Assembly: GCF_017875325.1 (NCBI RefSeq) | Contig: NZ_JAGGMN010000001.1 | Coordinates: forward strand, 1,420,140 to 1,484,139 | DNA length: 64,000 bases | Direction: 5' to 3' | Source of the DNA: Methanofollis sp. W23 | GTDB taxonomy: Archaea > Halobacteriota > Methanomicrobia > Methanomicrobiales > Methanofollaceae | Shown here: piece after piece, positions 56,811-64,000 of the stretch | Numbering within the stretch: position 1 is the first letter of the stretch | How the letters are laid out: every line of letters begins with the position of its first letter | The notes under the pieces: generated by a model | The model's input: only the letters and a program-made list of their open reading frames with translations | Database searches by the model: none | What the model was told of the DNA's origin: nothing | Program-made: the position numbers and the translations under genes

Positions 56811-58055
56811 ATGTCAGCAAAAGGCGATATGTATTACGCATGGTCAACCGACGAGGACCTCCTTGCAAAGGGAGAGTGCGGCGGCGCAGTCTCTTCGCTC
56901 CTCAAGTTCGCCCTTGAGAGCAAGATGGTCGACGCGGTCCTGGCCGTGAAGAAGGGTGCGGATATCTACGATGCGGTCCCGACCATCATCACCGACCCCG
57001 AAGAGATCGCAGAGACTGCAGGATCCCTCCACTGTGGGACGCTCCTGCTCTCCAAGCTCTTCAAGAAGTACCTCAACGGTGCCAACGACATGAAGATCGC
57101 GGTCACCGTCAAGGGCTGCGACGCAATGGGTATCTACGAACTTGCCAAGAGGAAGCAGATCAACCTCGACAATGTCGTGATGATCGGCCTCAACTGTGGG
57201 GGTACGGTCAGCCCGGTCACCGCCCGCACGATGATCGCCGACAAGTTCGAGACCGACCCTGACACTGTCGTGAAGGAAGAGATCGACAAGGGTCAGTTCA
57301 TCATCGAGACTGCCGACGGCGAGCACAAGGGCATCAAGATGGACGAGCTCGAAGAGGAAGGCTATGGCCGCAGGTCAAACTGCCGCCGGTGCAAGACCAA
57401 GGTTCCACGTCAGGCCGACCTTGCCTGTGGGAACTGGGGTGTCATCGGGGACAAGGCCGGCAAGGCCACCTTCATCGAGGTCTGCTCCGAGAAGGGCGCA
57501 AACCTCCTCGACGAGGCCATCAAGGCAGGCAAACTCTCCACCGAGGCTCCGAACCCGAAGGGTATCGAGATCCGCGGCAAGGTCGAGAACGCCATGCTCA
57601 AGCTCGGCGACTCCTGGCGTGCAAAGGACTTCGCCGCGCTCGGCGAAGGCAGCGACCGCCTGAAGAAGATCATCGAGGAGACCTCCCGGTGTATCAAGTG
57701 CTACCAGTGCATTGAGAACTGTCCGATCTGCTACTGTGTCGAGTGCTCCACCAAGAAGCCGTACCTGGTCAAGCCAGGTGAGGTCCCGCCGAACTTCATG
57801 TTCCACCTCATCAGGTTCGCCCACATCTCTGACTCCTGTGTCAACTGTGGTCAGTGCCAGGAACTCTGTGCAATGGACATCCCGAACTCGCTGTTCATGC
57901 ACGCCCTCCAGGTCGATCTCCAGGAGATGTTCGGGTTTGTGCCTGGTGTCGACATGACTCTCCCGGTCCTTGCGCTTGTCGAGGAGAACGAGGAGAGGGA
58001 CAGGCTCTCTGCCACCGGCAGCGACCAGATCTTCAACATCTTCCAGAAGGAGTAA
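56811..58055 (+). CDS. fdhB: Formate dehydrogenase beta subunit, F420-reducing
   Basis: The 414-residue iron-sulfur flavoprotein of the FrhB/FdhB family holds FAD and reduces coenzyme F420 with electrons from FdhA. The N-terminal FrhB domain includes CGGAVSSLLKFALE and GLNCGGTVSP. Cysteines SNCRRCKTKV...ADLACGNWG form a further cluster. Two ferredoxin-type clusters lie at CIKCYQCIENCPICYC (near 295-310) and CVNCGQCQELCAMDIP (near 345-360). CCAGGAGG precedes the start. The last gene of the fdhAB operon ends with a T-run. Confidence 0.96.
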   Translation: MSAKGDMYYAWSTDEDLLAKGECGGAVSSLLKFALESKMVDAVLAVKKGADIYDAVPTIITDPEEIAETAGSLHCGTLLLSKLFKKYLNGANDMKIAVTVKGCDAMGIYELAKRKQINLDNVVMIGLNCGGTVSPVTARTMIADKFETDPDTVVKEEIDKGQFIIETADGEHKGIKMDELEEEGYGRRSNCRRCKTKVPRQADLACGNWGVIGDKAGKATFIEVCSEKGANLLDEAIKAGKLSTEAPNPKGIEIRGKVENAMLKLGDSWRAKDFAALGEGSDRLKKIIEETSRCIKCYQCIENCPICYCVECSTKKPYLVKPGEVPPNFMFHLIRFAHISDSCVNCGQCQELCAMDIPNSLFMHALQVDLQEMFGFVPGVDMTLPVLALVEENEERDRLSATGSDQIFNIFQKE

Positions 58056-58066
58056 ATCTCCTCACC

Positions 58067-58074
58067 TTTTTTTT
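58067..58074 (+). terminator. T-run terminator of fdhAB
   Basis: Eight consecutive Ts begin 12 bases after the fdhB stop, as is usual for an archaeal intrinsic terminator. Confidence 0.6.
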
Positions 58075-58325
58075 GTTTTCATTCTCCTTCCCGCCCTGAG
58101 GGACATTCCTCCTGACATTTTGGGTGTGTAAAATCCCTTGCCCTTTCCGGGAGGGCCAAGTCTACCCTGGTGGTCACCGCACATTTTCATCCAGGGGCCA
58201 TGCGGCACGTCCTCTGGTGGAGGATAGGGATCAGGCATGCATGCCTGATCGTACGGTTGGAGATGAACCTGGTGGCTCCCGGCAAGAAGAGAAAACTCTA
58301 TCTGTCACACGGCGGAGGGGGATGC

Positions 58326-58727
58326 ATGGACCGTTCGGCATGGTACGCCTCGCTGAAGAAACCGTGGTTCACCCCGCCGGCCAGCATCTTCGGCCCGGTA
58401 TGGGCCGTGCTCTATCTCCTGATGGGGGGTGCGGCACTCCTCGTGGTCTTCGAGGGCGGGCCGCACGCCCCGCCGGCGCTCATCGCCTTCGGGGTGCAGG
58501 TGGTCATCAACCTCCTCTGGCCCATGGTCTTCTGGCGACGCCGTTCCCTTGCCGGAAGTGTGGGGGTGATCCTCCTCCTCTGGGTCGCAGTGCTCGCAAC
58601 GATCGTCCTCTTCTCGCGGGTCTCCGGTCTGGCCGCCGTCCTCCTCATTCCCTATCTCCTCTGGGTGACACTGGCCGCCTTTCTCAGCGGGGCGATCTGG
58701 CGGTTGAACCCCGCCCCGTCCGGGTGA
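58326..58727 (+). CDS. TspO/MBR-family membrane protein
   Basis: The 133-residue protein has the TspO signature: WYASLKKPWFTPPASIFGPVWAVLYLLMG at the N-terminus and five likely membrane helices, including ALIAFGVQVVINLLWPMVFW. The family binds porphyrins or sterols and is implicated in tetrapyrrole-related regulation or oxygen-linked signalling. The role in a methanogen is unknown, though tetrapyrroles (F430, corrinoids) are abundant there. The ATG at 58326 is chosen for its GGAGGGG ribosome site; the longer frame from 58170 is spacer. Confidence 0.9.
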   Translation: MDRSAWYASLKKPWFTPPASIFGPVWAVLYLLMGGAALLVVFEGGPHAPPALIAFGVQVVINLLWPMVFWRRRSLAGSVGVILLLWVAVLATIVLFSRVSGLAAVLLIPYLLWVTLAAFLSGAIWRLNPAPSG

Positions 58728-58852
58728 CGGGATGAGTGCGTGACCGGCGGGCAGAAAGGCGCGCAAGGAGTTCGGCGGCACGCCCATGAATGGCAGGAAA
58801 AGAGGTTTAATACATATCATTTATCTCCTATCCGGGAGATCTTTATCTGGAG

Positions 58853-59380
58853 ATGGAGTATATGAATTCTGCCCCGTCAGAGAGTCTGAAAAACCTTGCC
58901 GCTCTGAAATCTTGTGGTAACAGCATGGAAAAGTCTATTATAGACGACTCCTGTATCCTTGAATCACTCCCGACACCAGTTGTTGCGCTCTCACGCACAG
59001 GAGACCTCACCGTCTTCAACCGGGCCGCTGCAGATCTCTTCAAGGTCGACCAGGACAATGCCGTCGGCCAATCCGCAGAGGCAGTCATCCCAGCGGCATG
59101 TGCCTATATCCTCAGAAAAATTGCGCGGCGTTCTGCTGAATTCTGCGTCGTCTCCCGGGCCACCCTGACCCATGCAGGCAGGGACCATGCAGTCCTCGCC
59201 GCCCCCCACGTACGCGACGGATCTGTCATCGGTGCGGTCATCGTCATCGGCCCGTCCGCTCCCTCAGCCCCGGCACGGGACCTTGCCCCGGTCCGCGCCG
59301 TCAATGGCGGGGGCTACTGGGTGCCGATCTTTGTCCCCTCGTCGACCACTCCCTCGGGGACGCCTTTTGATTCCTGGTGA
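58853..59380 (+). CDS. Small PAS-domain protein
   Basis: The 175-residue protein carries one PAS domain at about 33-140: DDSCILESLPTPVVALSRTGDLTVFNRAAADLFKV, then GQSAEAVIP and the strand region FCVVSRATLTHAGRDHAVLAAPHVRDGSVIGAVIVIG. No kinase, HTH or membrane segment follows. It ends in a Pro/Ser-rich tail. It probably senses a ligand or redox state and passes it to a partner elsewhere. The start at 58853 versus an internal Met at codon 4 or 25 is not certain. Confidence 0.8.
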   Translation: MEYMNSAPSESLKNLAALKSCGNSMEKSIIDDSCILESLPTPVVALSRTGDLTVFNRAAADLFKVDQDNAVGQSAEAVIPAACAYILRKIARRSAEFCVVSRATLTHAGRDHAVLAAPHVRDGSVIGAVIVIGPSAPSAPARDLAPVRAVNGGGYWVPIFVPSSTTPSGTPFDSW

Positions 59381-60405
59381 CCGTGGGGCCATCTAAAAAC
59401 TTTCCGGCCTTCTTTTTGCAGAAACTGGCAATGGATGTGGGTGAGAGATTCTCGGCCATGTAGAATCAGGCATGAACCCCTGGGTCACACATACATGATA
59501 AAAATTCCTGGAGTTCTCTGGAGTTGAGGGATCCATGCGCCCCTTCTGAAGCGAGACGCCATGCGGGAGCACCACTCTACCACCCCCTGCCTATCCTCAT
59601 CATAGGCGCGAGATGGAGGTTAAGATTCAACCGATGAGTGAGAGGGAGCTGGATAACGCTGAAGATGCTTCTATCCTCTGCATATCGGCTTCAAAAAAAT
59701 TTGGGGAGTTCAAACTCTCATGCAAACCGAAAAAGCCGATCTTTGAGATCATTTTCACGGAGCATATCCCAGAACTCCCTGGGACCAGACCCTCGTCTTG
59801 AATTGAAGTCTTTCCGTCCTGGAGTGCTACGCCCTGTCCTCTACCAGGGGGCGTGCCGCTCAAGGGCCCCAGCAATACGATACGGTCGAGGACTGCAACG
59901 CGCTTCTTCATGGTTATCTATTCTGTCCTCCAAACTCCATCATGGTCCCTGGATGAAGATAAGGCAAGGACAGCAGCACCATATTCCTTCCTGGGAGAGG
60001 ATTATGCTGACCAGAGCGGCACCCCCTATACCTCAGGATACCATCCAGAGGAGTTCACAGGGCTCAGAGTCGAAACATTTCTCAATCTCGCTGATGCTCG
60101 CAACTCATAAATCATACTCCTCAGATGAACCGACCACGCGGAGAATAGGGTACTCACGAGGATTCGCATCCTCTCATATTCATCAATGATCGTTCAAAAG
60201 TCGGATGAAAGTTGAAACAGGATGAGATACCCTGGCAGTGTATCAGCGATCGCGGATATCTCCTGTTTCAAGCAGAGAACTACGTTATTCAAGGACGCCC
60301 CCTCATAGGGGCAGGTGTTCTCAATACCTCCAGGTTTCATCACGCGGAGGATTGATCATCAGATCCAATCTGATTGCACGATATCATAAACGACAGTCTA
60401 TCTGG
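59381..60405. repeat. Repeat-filled spacer (1 kb)
   Basis: A GGCCATGTAGAATCAGGCATG end lies at 59455-59475. The plus-oriented copy of the ATGAAAATGATC-type module occupies about 59650-59765 and is followed by GAGCATATCCCAGAACTCCC. MITE-core-like pieces with GATACGGTCGAGGACTGCAACGC are near 59878-59900. Nothing coding is supported, although several short frames exist. Confidence 0.45.
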
Positions 60406-60567
60406 TTATCCCCTCCCCGGTTTTTTCAAGGAGGGGGGGAGATGAACGTCGAGGTGGGTGATGTGCGCGTTGCATGCTTCAATGACTCTTCCCACGTGCT
60501 CGATATCGTCATGCACATTATCGAGTTCGACTTTCATGTAATCCACAAGCTTTTCTGCCTCTGTCAT
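60406..60567 (-). CDS. Small helical protein (53 aa)
   Basis: The 53-residue protein is helical throughout (KLVDYMKVELDNVHDDIEHV, ending HLPPSLKKPGRG). AGGAGAGGG lies 6-8 bases before the ATG, a strong ribosome site. An AT-rich region with a possible TATA box (CATCATTTAATTACAGG on the plus strand, 60613-60629) lies 40-60 bases upstream. I do not recognise the family. The good ribosome site and promoter make it more credible than repeat-borne frames. Confidence 0.55.
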   Translation of the reverse strand: MTEAEKLVDYMKVELDNVHDDIEHVGRVIEACNAHITHLDVHLPPSLKKPGRG

Positions 60568-60705
60568 CTGTCTGCCCTCTCCTGTATATGATCCTGTAAG
60601 GAGGAGACTCCCCACATCATTTAATTACAGGATAAGGGAGCAAAGAACTTCACTCGAAATAGATTCGATTTTAATGTAATTCCTAAACTTATAACCTAAT
60701 TTTTC
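60568..60705. promoter_or_regulatory. AT-rich upstream region of the 53-aa gene
   Basis: The stretch is AT-rich compared with its neighbours and holds plausible TATA elements for the minus-strand small gene. It ends exactly at the next repeat element. Confidence 0.4.
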
Positions 60706-60937
60706 AGCTCTGTAGAAACCCTCACCTCTTGTGTGGGGGAGGCATGTATCACCCGCCTTCTTACCCCTTTGGCAGGGGGCGCTGCCCCCGGACCCCGGGA
60801 ACCACGATAGGGTCGGAAGGCTGAATAGATGACCATAAAGAGAGTGCTGCCGTCCACGACCTCTCGTGTGGCGGGGGGTTCGGGGGGCGGCCAAGCCCCC
60901 CGCCAGAGAGATTCATCAAGAGGATTTCTCCAGAACC
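60706..60937 (+). mobile_element. MITE-like element with near-perfect target duplication
   Basis: The 232-bp copy runs from AGCTCTGTAGAAACCCTC to GAGGATTTCTCCAGAACC. The flanks AATTTTTC and AATATTTC match at 7 of 8 positions. The inner sequence is collinear with the copy at 38436-38664, including both hairpins. Confidence 0.88.
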
Positions 60938-61274
60938 AATATTTCATAAAAATAGAGCCCTTTTCGTGGCATGAACCTGACCAGATCGCCGTCCTCAACC
61001 TCATCGTGTAGCACGGGGGTGGGGGAGTGGCACCGCCCCTGGCCAGAGAGGATCAGAACTCTACAGAGTCACTTTCAGAACAATAAACCCTGCAAAAAAC
61101 CCTGCCTTTTCACGACGCGATACACGGCCCCCCGACTTCAGGATACAGAGGGTGGACCGGGAGGCACATCGGCATTCCTGGAGAAGAGTGCACGGTCTTC
61201 GACCTTATGTACATACGGAGAGTCATCAAGAAGAATTCCACATAGGCGACACAATCCTGACAGAAAAAAAGAGA
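60938..61274. repeat. Spacer downstream of wtpA
   Basis: CGTGTAGCACGGGGGTGGGGGAG and GAACTCTACAGAGTC at 61052-61066 look like another eroded element end. No gene is supported. Confidence 0.4.
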
Positions 61275-62399
61275 TTAGGGGGTGGCGGTGACGTTTACCA
61301 GTGCGGCAGGGACATCACCGAAGGCATTTGCGGGGACGATCGGGGGCTGGCCCTGGGCGTCCATAATGGCCTGGCCTTCCTCGCCGACAAGCATCTTCAC
61401 GAACTCAAGGGCCGTCTCAGAGTGCTCGGCGTTCGTCGGGATGGTCACCCCGTAGACAACCGGTTTCCCGGTCTTCATACCGCCGGTGCATTCGATCTGC
61501 ACCTGCTTGTAGGTGTCGGCATACTCGACAGACGAGAGGTCGATGGCTTCTGGGAGTTCGATGAAGTTCAGACCGTGCTGGACGGCGACACTCCTGTACT
61601 CCCAGGCATAGTCAAGCCCGCCGGCCTGGAGCATCTGCACGAGTTCGACGCTCTTCGGACGGATCTGAAGCGGGAGTTCTGGTGCCGGCTCAGTGGCGTG
61701 GATGGTGTAGGTGCCATTCTCTTCAGTCGCCGTGATGTTGCTGTGGGCGCTGACCGTGTTCTCAAAGATCTGGTCGTCGCCATAGTTGAGTTCGGCAAGC
61801 TGGATGACCATGGGAGCGCGGTAGCCGCAGGGATCCTGGTTGGGGTCGGAGAAGGCCCAGTTGACGTCGTCCTTTGCAAGGATGGTGTACCAGTTGGTGT
61901 CGTCGACTTCATCGGCGTAATTGCTCTCATTGGTGTAGCAGAGGACAAGACGGTTCTTGGCAAAGGTGAGATACCAGTCGGCCTTCTCTGCCGGGACCAT
62001 AAGGTTAGGGATGAGTGAGTAGTCGGCCGTGGCATAGACGTCGGCGCTCTTGCCGAGTTCGGTGATCTCACGGGCGAGCTTGGTCGAGCCGCCGGCATAG
62101 AGCCTCACATCGACACCTGGGTGGGCGTCCTCGAAGGTCTGTTCAAGTTCCTCGAAGGGCTTGGCAAGGCTGCCAGCGTGGAAGACGTTCAGCACCTCTC
62201 CTTCTACCGGGGCAACAGTTTCATTTGTTGCCGGGGTGCCCGTCTCAGACGGTGCAGTGGTACCATTCTCATCGCCAGGCGCCGGAGTGGTGGCTCCGTC
62301 GTCGGTGACATCTGTCTGGGTGCCGGTGCACCCACAGAGGAAGACTGCGGCGCATACAAGCAGCACCGCAGCTACCAGCAGGGATTTCGATTTCATCAT
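61275..62399 (-). CDS. wtpA: Tungstate/molybdate-binding lipoprotein WtpA
   Basis: The 374-residue extracellular binding protein of an ABC importer has a signal sequence with lipobox AVFLCGC; Cys24 is the likely lipid-anchored residue. A Thr/Ala/Gly-rich spacer (about 26-65) leads to the binding domain: VFHAGSLAKPFEELEQTF (about 72-90), YATADYSLIPNLMVP (near 118), DPCGYRAPMVIQLAEL (near 190). These match WtpA/ModA of archaea, which bind tungstate or molybdate. The permease and ATPase genes are not in the window, so they lie elsewhere or are shared. The oxyanion would be needed by FdhA. Confidence 0.9.
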   Translation of the reverse strand: MMKSKSLLVAAVLLVCAAVFLCGCTGTQTDVTDDGATTPAPGDENGTTAPSETGTPATNETVAPVEGEVLNVFHAGSLAKPFEELEQTFEDAHPGVDVRLYAGGSTKLAREITELGKSADVYATADYSLIPNLMVPAEKADWYLTFAKNRLVLCYTNESNYADEVDDTNWYTILAKDDVNWAFSDPNQDPCGYRAPMVIQLAELNYGDDQIFENTVSAHSNITATEENGTYTIHATEPAPELPLQIRPKSVELVQMLQAGGLDYAWEYRSVAVQHGLNFIELPEAIDLSSVEYADTYKQVQIECTGGMKTGKPVVYGVTIPTNAEHSETALEFVKMLVGEEGQAIMDAQGQPPIVPANAFGDVPAALVNVTATP

Positions 62400-62513
62400 A
62401 TTTTAAATTGGTATCCCCCTTAAATAATTCTTCTGTATCCATATTTTTGGATCCGTCATTTCCTGGAATGACAGCAAGCCTTAATGCCTTCATGTGTCGA
62501 ATCTTTTCGCACT

Positions 62514-63770
62514 ATGTGGAAGGCGCTGGATGTTGCTGCATGGAAGGAACAGCGACGGGCCGACCTTGCCGGGGTGCGGGAGGCCGTCGCCGGGATCGTC
62601 GATGCGGTGCAGAAAGACGGGGACGAGGCGCTCTACGCCCTCACCAAAAAGTTCGACCATATCGACCTTGAAGATCTTGCGGTCGCCCCCGAGGAGTTCG
62701 AGGCGGCGTACGACGAGGTGGACGACGCTCTGGTCGACGCCCTTGCCGATGCCGAGGCCAATATCAGGCGTTTCCACGAGTTGCAGCGCAACCGTTCGCT
62801 CTGGCTCGAAGAGGTGGAACCCGGCGTGGTGCTCGGCGTGAAGACGACGCCTCTCGATCGGGTCGGGGCCTATGTCCCTGGCGGACGCGCATCGTACCCC
62901 TCGACAGCCCTGATGACCACGGTCCCCGCGCAGGTGGCAGGGGTGGCGGAGGTCTGCGTCTGCTCGCCGCCTCCTATCCATCCCCTCACCCTTGTCGCCC
63001 TCGACCTGGCCGGGGTGGACGAGTGCTACCGGATCGGCGGGGCGCAGGCCATTGCCGCGATGGCCCTGGGGACCGAGAGCATCGACCCGGTCCAGAAGAT
63101 CGTCGGGCCAGGAAACGTCTTTGTGACCGCGGCCAAGATGATGCTGAGAGACCACGCCGAGATCGACTTCCCGGCCGGGCCCTCAGAGATCGGGGTGCTT
63201 GCCGACGAGAGCGCAGACCCCGCCTTCGTCGCTGCCGATGTGCTTGCCCAGGCCGAGCACGACCCCCATGCCGGGTGTGTCCTGGTCACCACCGACTCCT
63301 CACTCCCTGAGCGGGTCGGGGCCGAGATCAAACGGCAGCTCAAGACGGCCGAACGCCGGGAGATCATCGAGGCCGCTCTCGAAAACTCAGGATATGTCGT
63401 CGCCGCCGACTTCGACGAGGCCGTCGAGGCGATGGATGGGATCGCCCCTGAGCACCTCTCCATCCAGGTCGCCGACCCGATGGCGGCCCTCAACGCCGTG
63501 CACCATGCCGGATCCATCTTTGTCGGGCCGTACACCGCCGTCGCCTTCGGGGACTATGCTTCAGGGACCAACCACGTCCTCCCGACTGCGGGCTATGCCA
63601 GGACCTACTCAGGCCTTGACATCCACCACTTCTGCAAGACCTCATCGGTCCAGATGCTCAGCAAAGAGGGTGCCGAGGCGCTCGGCGATATCGTCGAGTC
63701 GCTTGCCGCCGCCGAGGGGCTTCACGCCCATGCCAACTCAGTGCGGCTCCGCCGACAGCGGCGGGACTGA
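62514..63770 (+). CDS. hisD: Histidinol dehydrogenase
   Basis: The 418-residue enzyme carries out the last two oxidations of histidine biosynthesis (L-histidinol to L-histidine) with NAD and zinc. Motifs are RVGAYVPGGRASYPSTALM (near 119), GGAQAIAAMALGTESIDPVQKIVGPGN (near 180-205), a PSEIGVLADESADP segment (near 224), APEHLSI (near 315) and the zinc-site region SGTNHVLPTAGYARTYSGL (near 350). The ATG at 62514 has no ribosome site; the mRNA may be leaderless. A T-run follows the stop. Confidence 0.96.
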   Translation: MWKALDVAAWKEQRRADLAGVREAVAGIVDAVQKDGDEALYALTKKFDHIDLEDLAVAPEEFEAAYDEVDDALVDALADAEANIRRFHELQRNRSLWLEEVEPGVVLGVKTTPLDRVGAYVPGGRASYPSTALMTTVPAQVAGVAEVCVCSPPPIHPLTLVALDLAGVDECYRIGGAQAIAAMALGTESIDPVQKIVGPGNVFVTAAKMMLRDHAEIDFPAGPSEIGVLADESADPAFVAADVLAQAEHDPHAGCVLVTTDSSLPERVGAEIKRQLKTAERREIIEAALENSGYVVAADFDEAVEAMDGIAPEHLSIQVADPMAALNAVHHAGSIFVGPYTAVAFGDYASGTNHVLPTAGYARTYSGLDIHHFCKTSSVQMLSKEGAEALGDIVESLAAAEGLHAHANSVRLRRQRRD

Positions 63771-63771
63771 A

Positions 63772-63783
63772 TTCTTTTTTTCT
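63772..63783 (+). terminator. T-rich terminator after hisD
   Basis: TTCTTTTTTTTC starts 2 bases after the hisD stop codon. No hairpin is needed for archaeal intrinsic termination. Confidence 0.55.
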
Positions 63784-64000
63784 CCGGGCCTGGTTCATGT
63801 CATTCATTCCCAGAGGGAACCAGCGAACGGCTTTGTGACCCTATAGAATCAGGCATGACCCTCAGGCCCCGGGCATGCCTCATGCCTGGAGGACATCCCA
63901 GAACTCTCCCGCCCTCCCAGAAAATAGCGATTGAATGTGGTGAGGAGAGCCTCCCCCTTTCGTTGTGCACTCATGCATCCATTCATACCTTCCCACACCC
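63784..64000. repeat. Repeat-derived right edge of the window
   Basis: CCCTATAGAATCAGGCATG is followed by a GGGCATGCCTCATGC hairpin module and a GAGGACATCCCAGAACTCTC block at 63840-63912. These are the same modules seen in other spacers. The region continues beyond the window. Confidence 0.45.

Overview
The window reads as chromosome of a hydrogenotrophic/formatotrophic methanogen of the Methanomicrobiales, probably close to Methanofollis or Methanoculleus. This is inferred from content, not from a database search. Supporting genes are F420-type formate dehydrogenase (fdhAB), methanofuran biosynthesis genes (mfnD, mfnF), a fused Fae-Hps enzyme, archaeal TBP and TFS, archaeosortase A, Hef, and an archaeal tRNA-Trp with a box C/D intron. 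DNA gyrase genes fit a euryarchaeon. Coding DNA is GC-rich, whereas promoters are AT-rich with visible TATA boxes.

Layout: tRNA-Ala and nicotinate phosphoribosyltransferase (0.6-1.9 kb); a purine salvage pair, methylthioinosine phosphorylase plus 5'-deoxyadenosine-type deaminase (2.5-4.4 kb); an HprK-like kinase, moaE and an acyl-CoA ligase (5.5-9.8 kb); tRNA-Trp, fae-hps, an MBL-fold hydrolase and an HTH protein (9.8-14.7 kb); glyS-hef, a zinc-ribbon protein, a UPF0147 protein and a YjbQ-family protein (15.1-20.3 kb); gyrB-gyrA (21.5-25.9 kb); a cobalt/nickel ECF transporter cbiMNQO and a geranylgeranyl-reductase-type flavoprotein (27.4-31.3 kb); pth2-truD, sppA, a pyrimidine reductase, a CDP-alcohol phosphotransferase facing artA, tfs and tRNA-Leu (31.4-37.2 kb); a broken APH-family kinase gene, small membrane and regulator genes and an RRM protein (37.9-42.8 kb); divergent acd and acs, then tbp, an HTH regulator, rpiA and surE (43.7-52.0 kb); mfnD-mfnF (52.0-53.9 kb); fdhAB, tspO and a PAS protein (54.7-59.4 kb); wtpA and hisD (61.3-63.8 kb).

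The genes are separated by many 0.3-1.2 kb spacers built from short repeated modules. The clearest module is a non-autonomous, MITE-like element of about 120-270 bp. Its ends are GGCTCTGTAGAAAYCCTC and the reverse complement, and it holds two GC-rich hairpins. One copy (38436-38664) sits inside an APH-family gene between perfect 8-bp direct repeats. Removing the element and one repeat restores a continuous reading frame of about 309 codons. This proves insertion, defines both element ends and gives the duplication length. The ends and 8-bp duplication recall IS6-family transposons; no transposase lies in the window. Other copies keep 8/8, 7/8 or 6/8 matching flanks. Further modules (a hairpin carrying CATCCCGTATGCGTGAG, a GAGCATATCCCAGAACTC module and an ATGAAAATGATCCTGACGAT module) recur in the same spacers.

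How the genes fit together: formate is oxidised by FdhAB to feed methanogenesis, with MfnD/MfnF supplying the C1 carrier methanofuran, MoaE and WtpA supplying the Mo/W cofactor, and CbiMNQO supplying Co or Ni. Acetate or other acids can be activated by two different synthetases. Fae-Hps and RpiA connect formaldehyde and pentose phosphates, and MtiP plus the deaminase recycle SAM-derived nucleosides.
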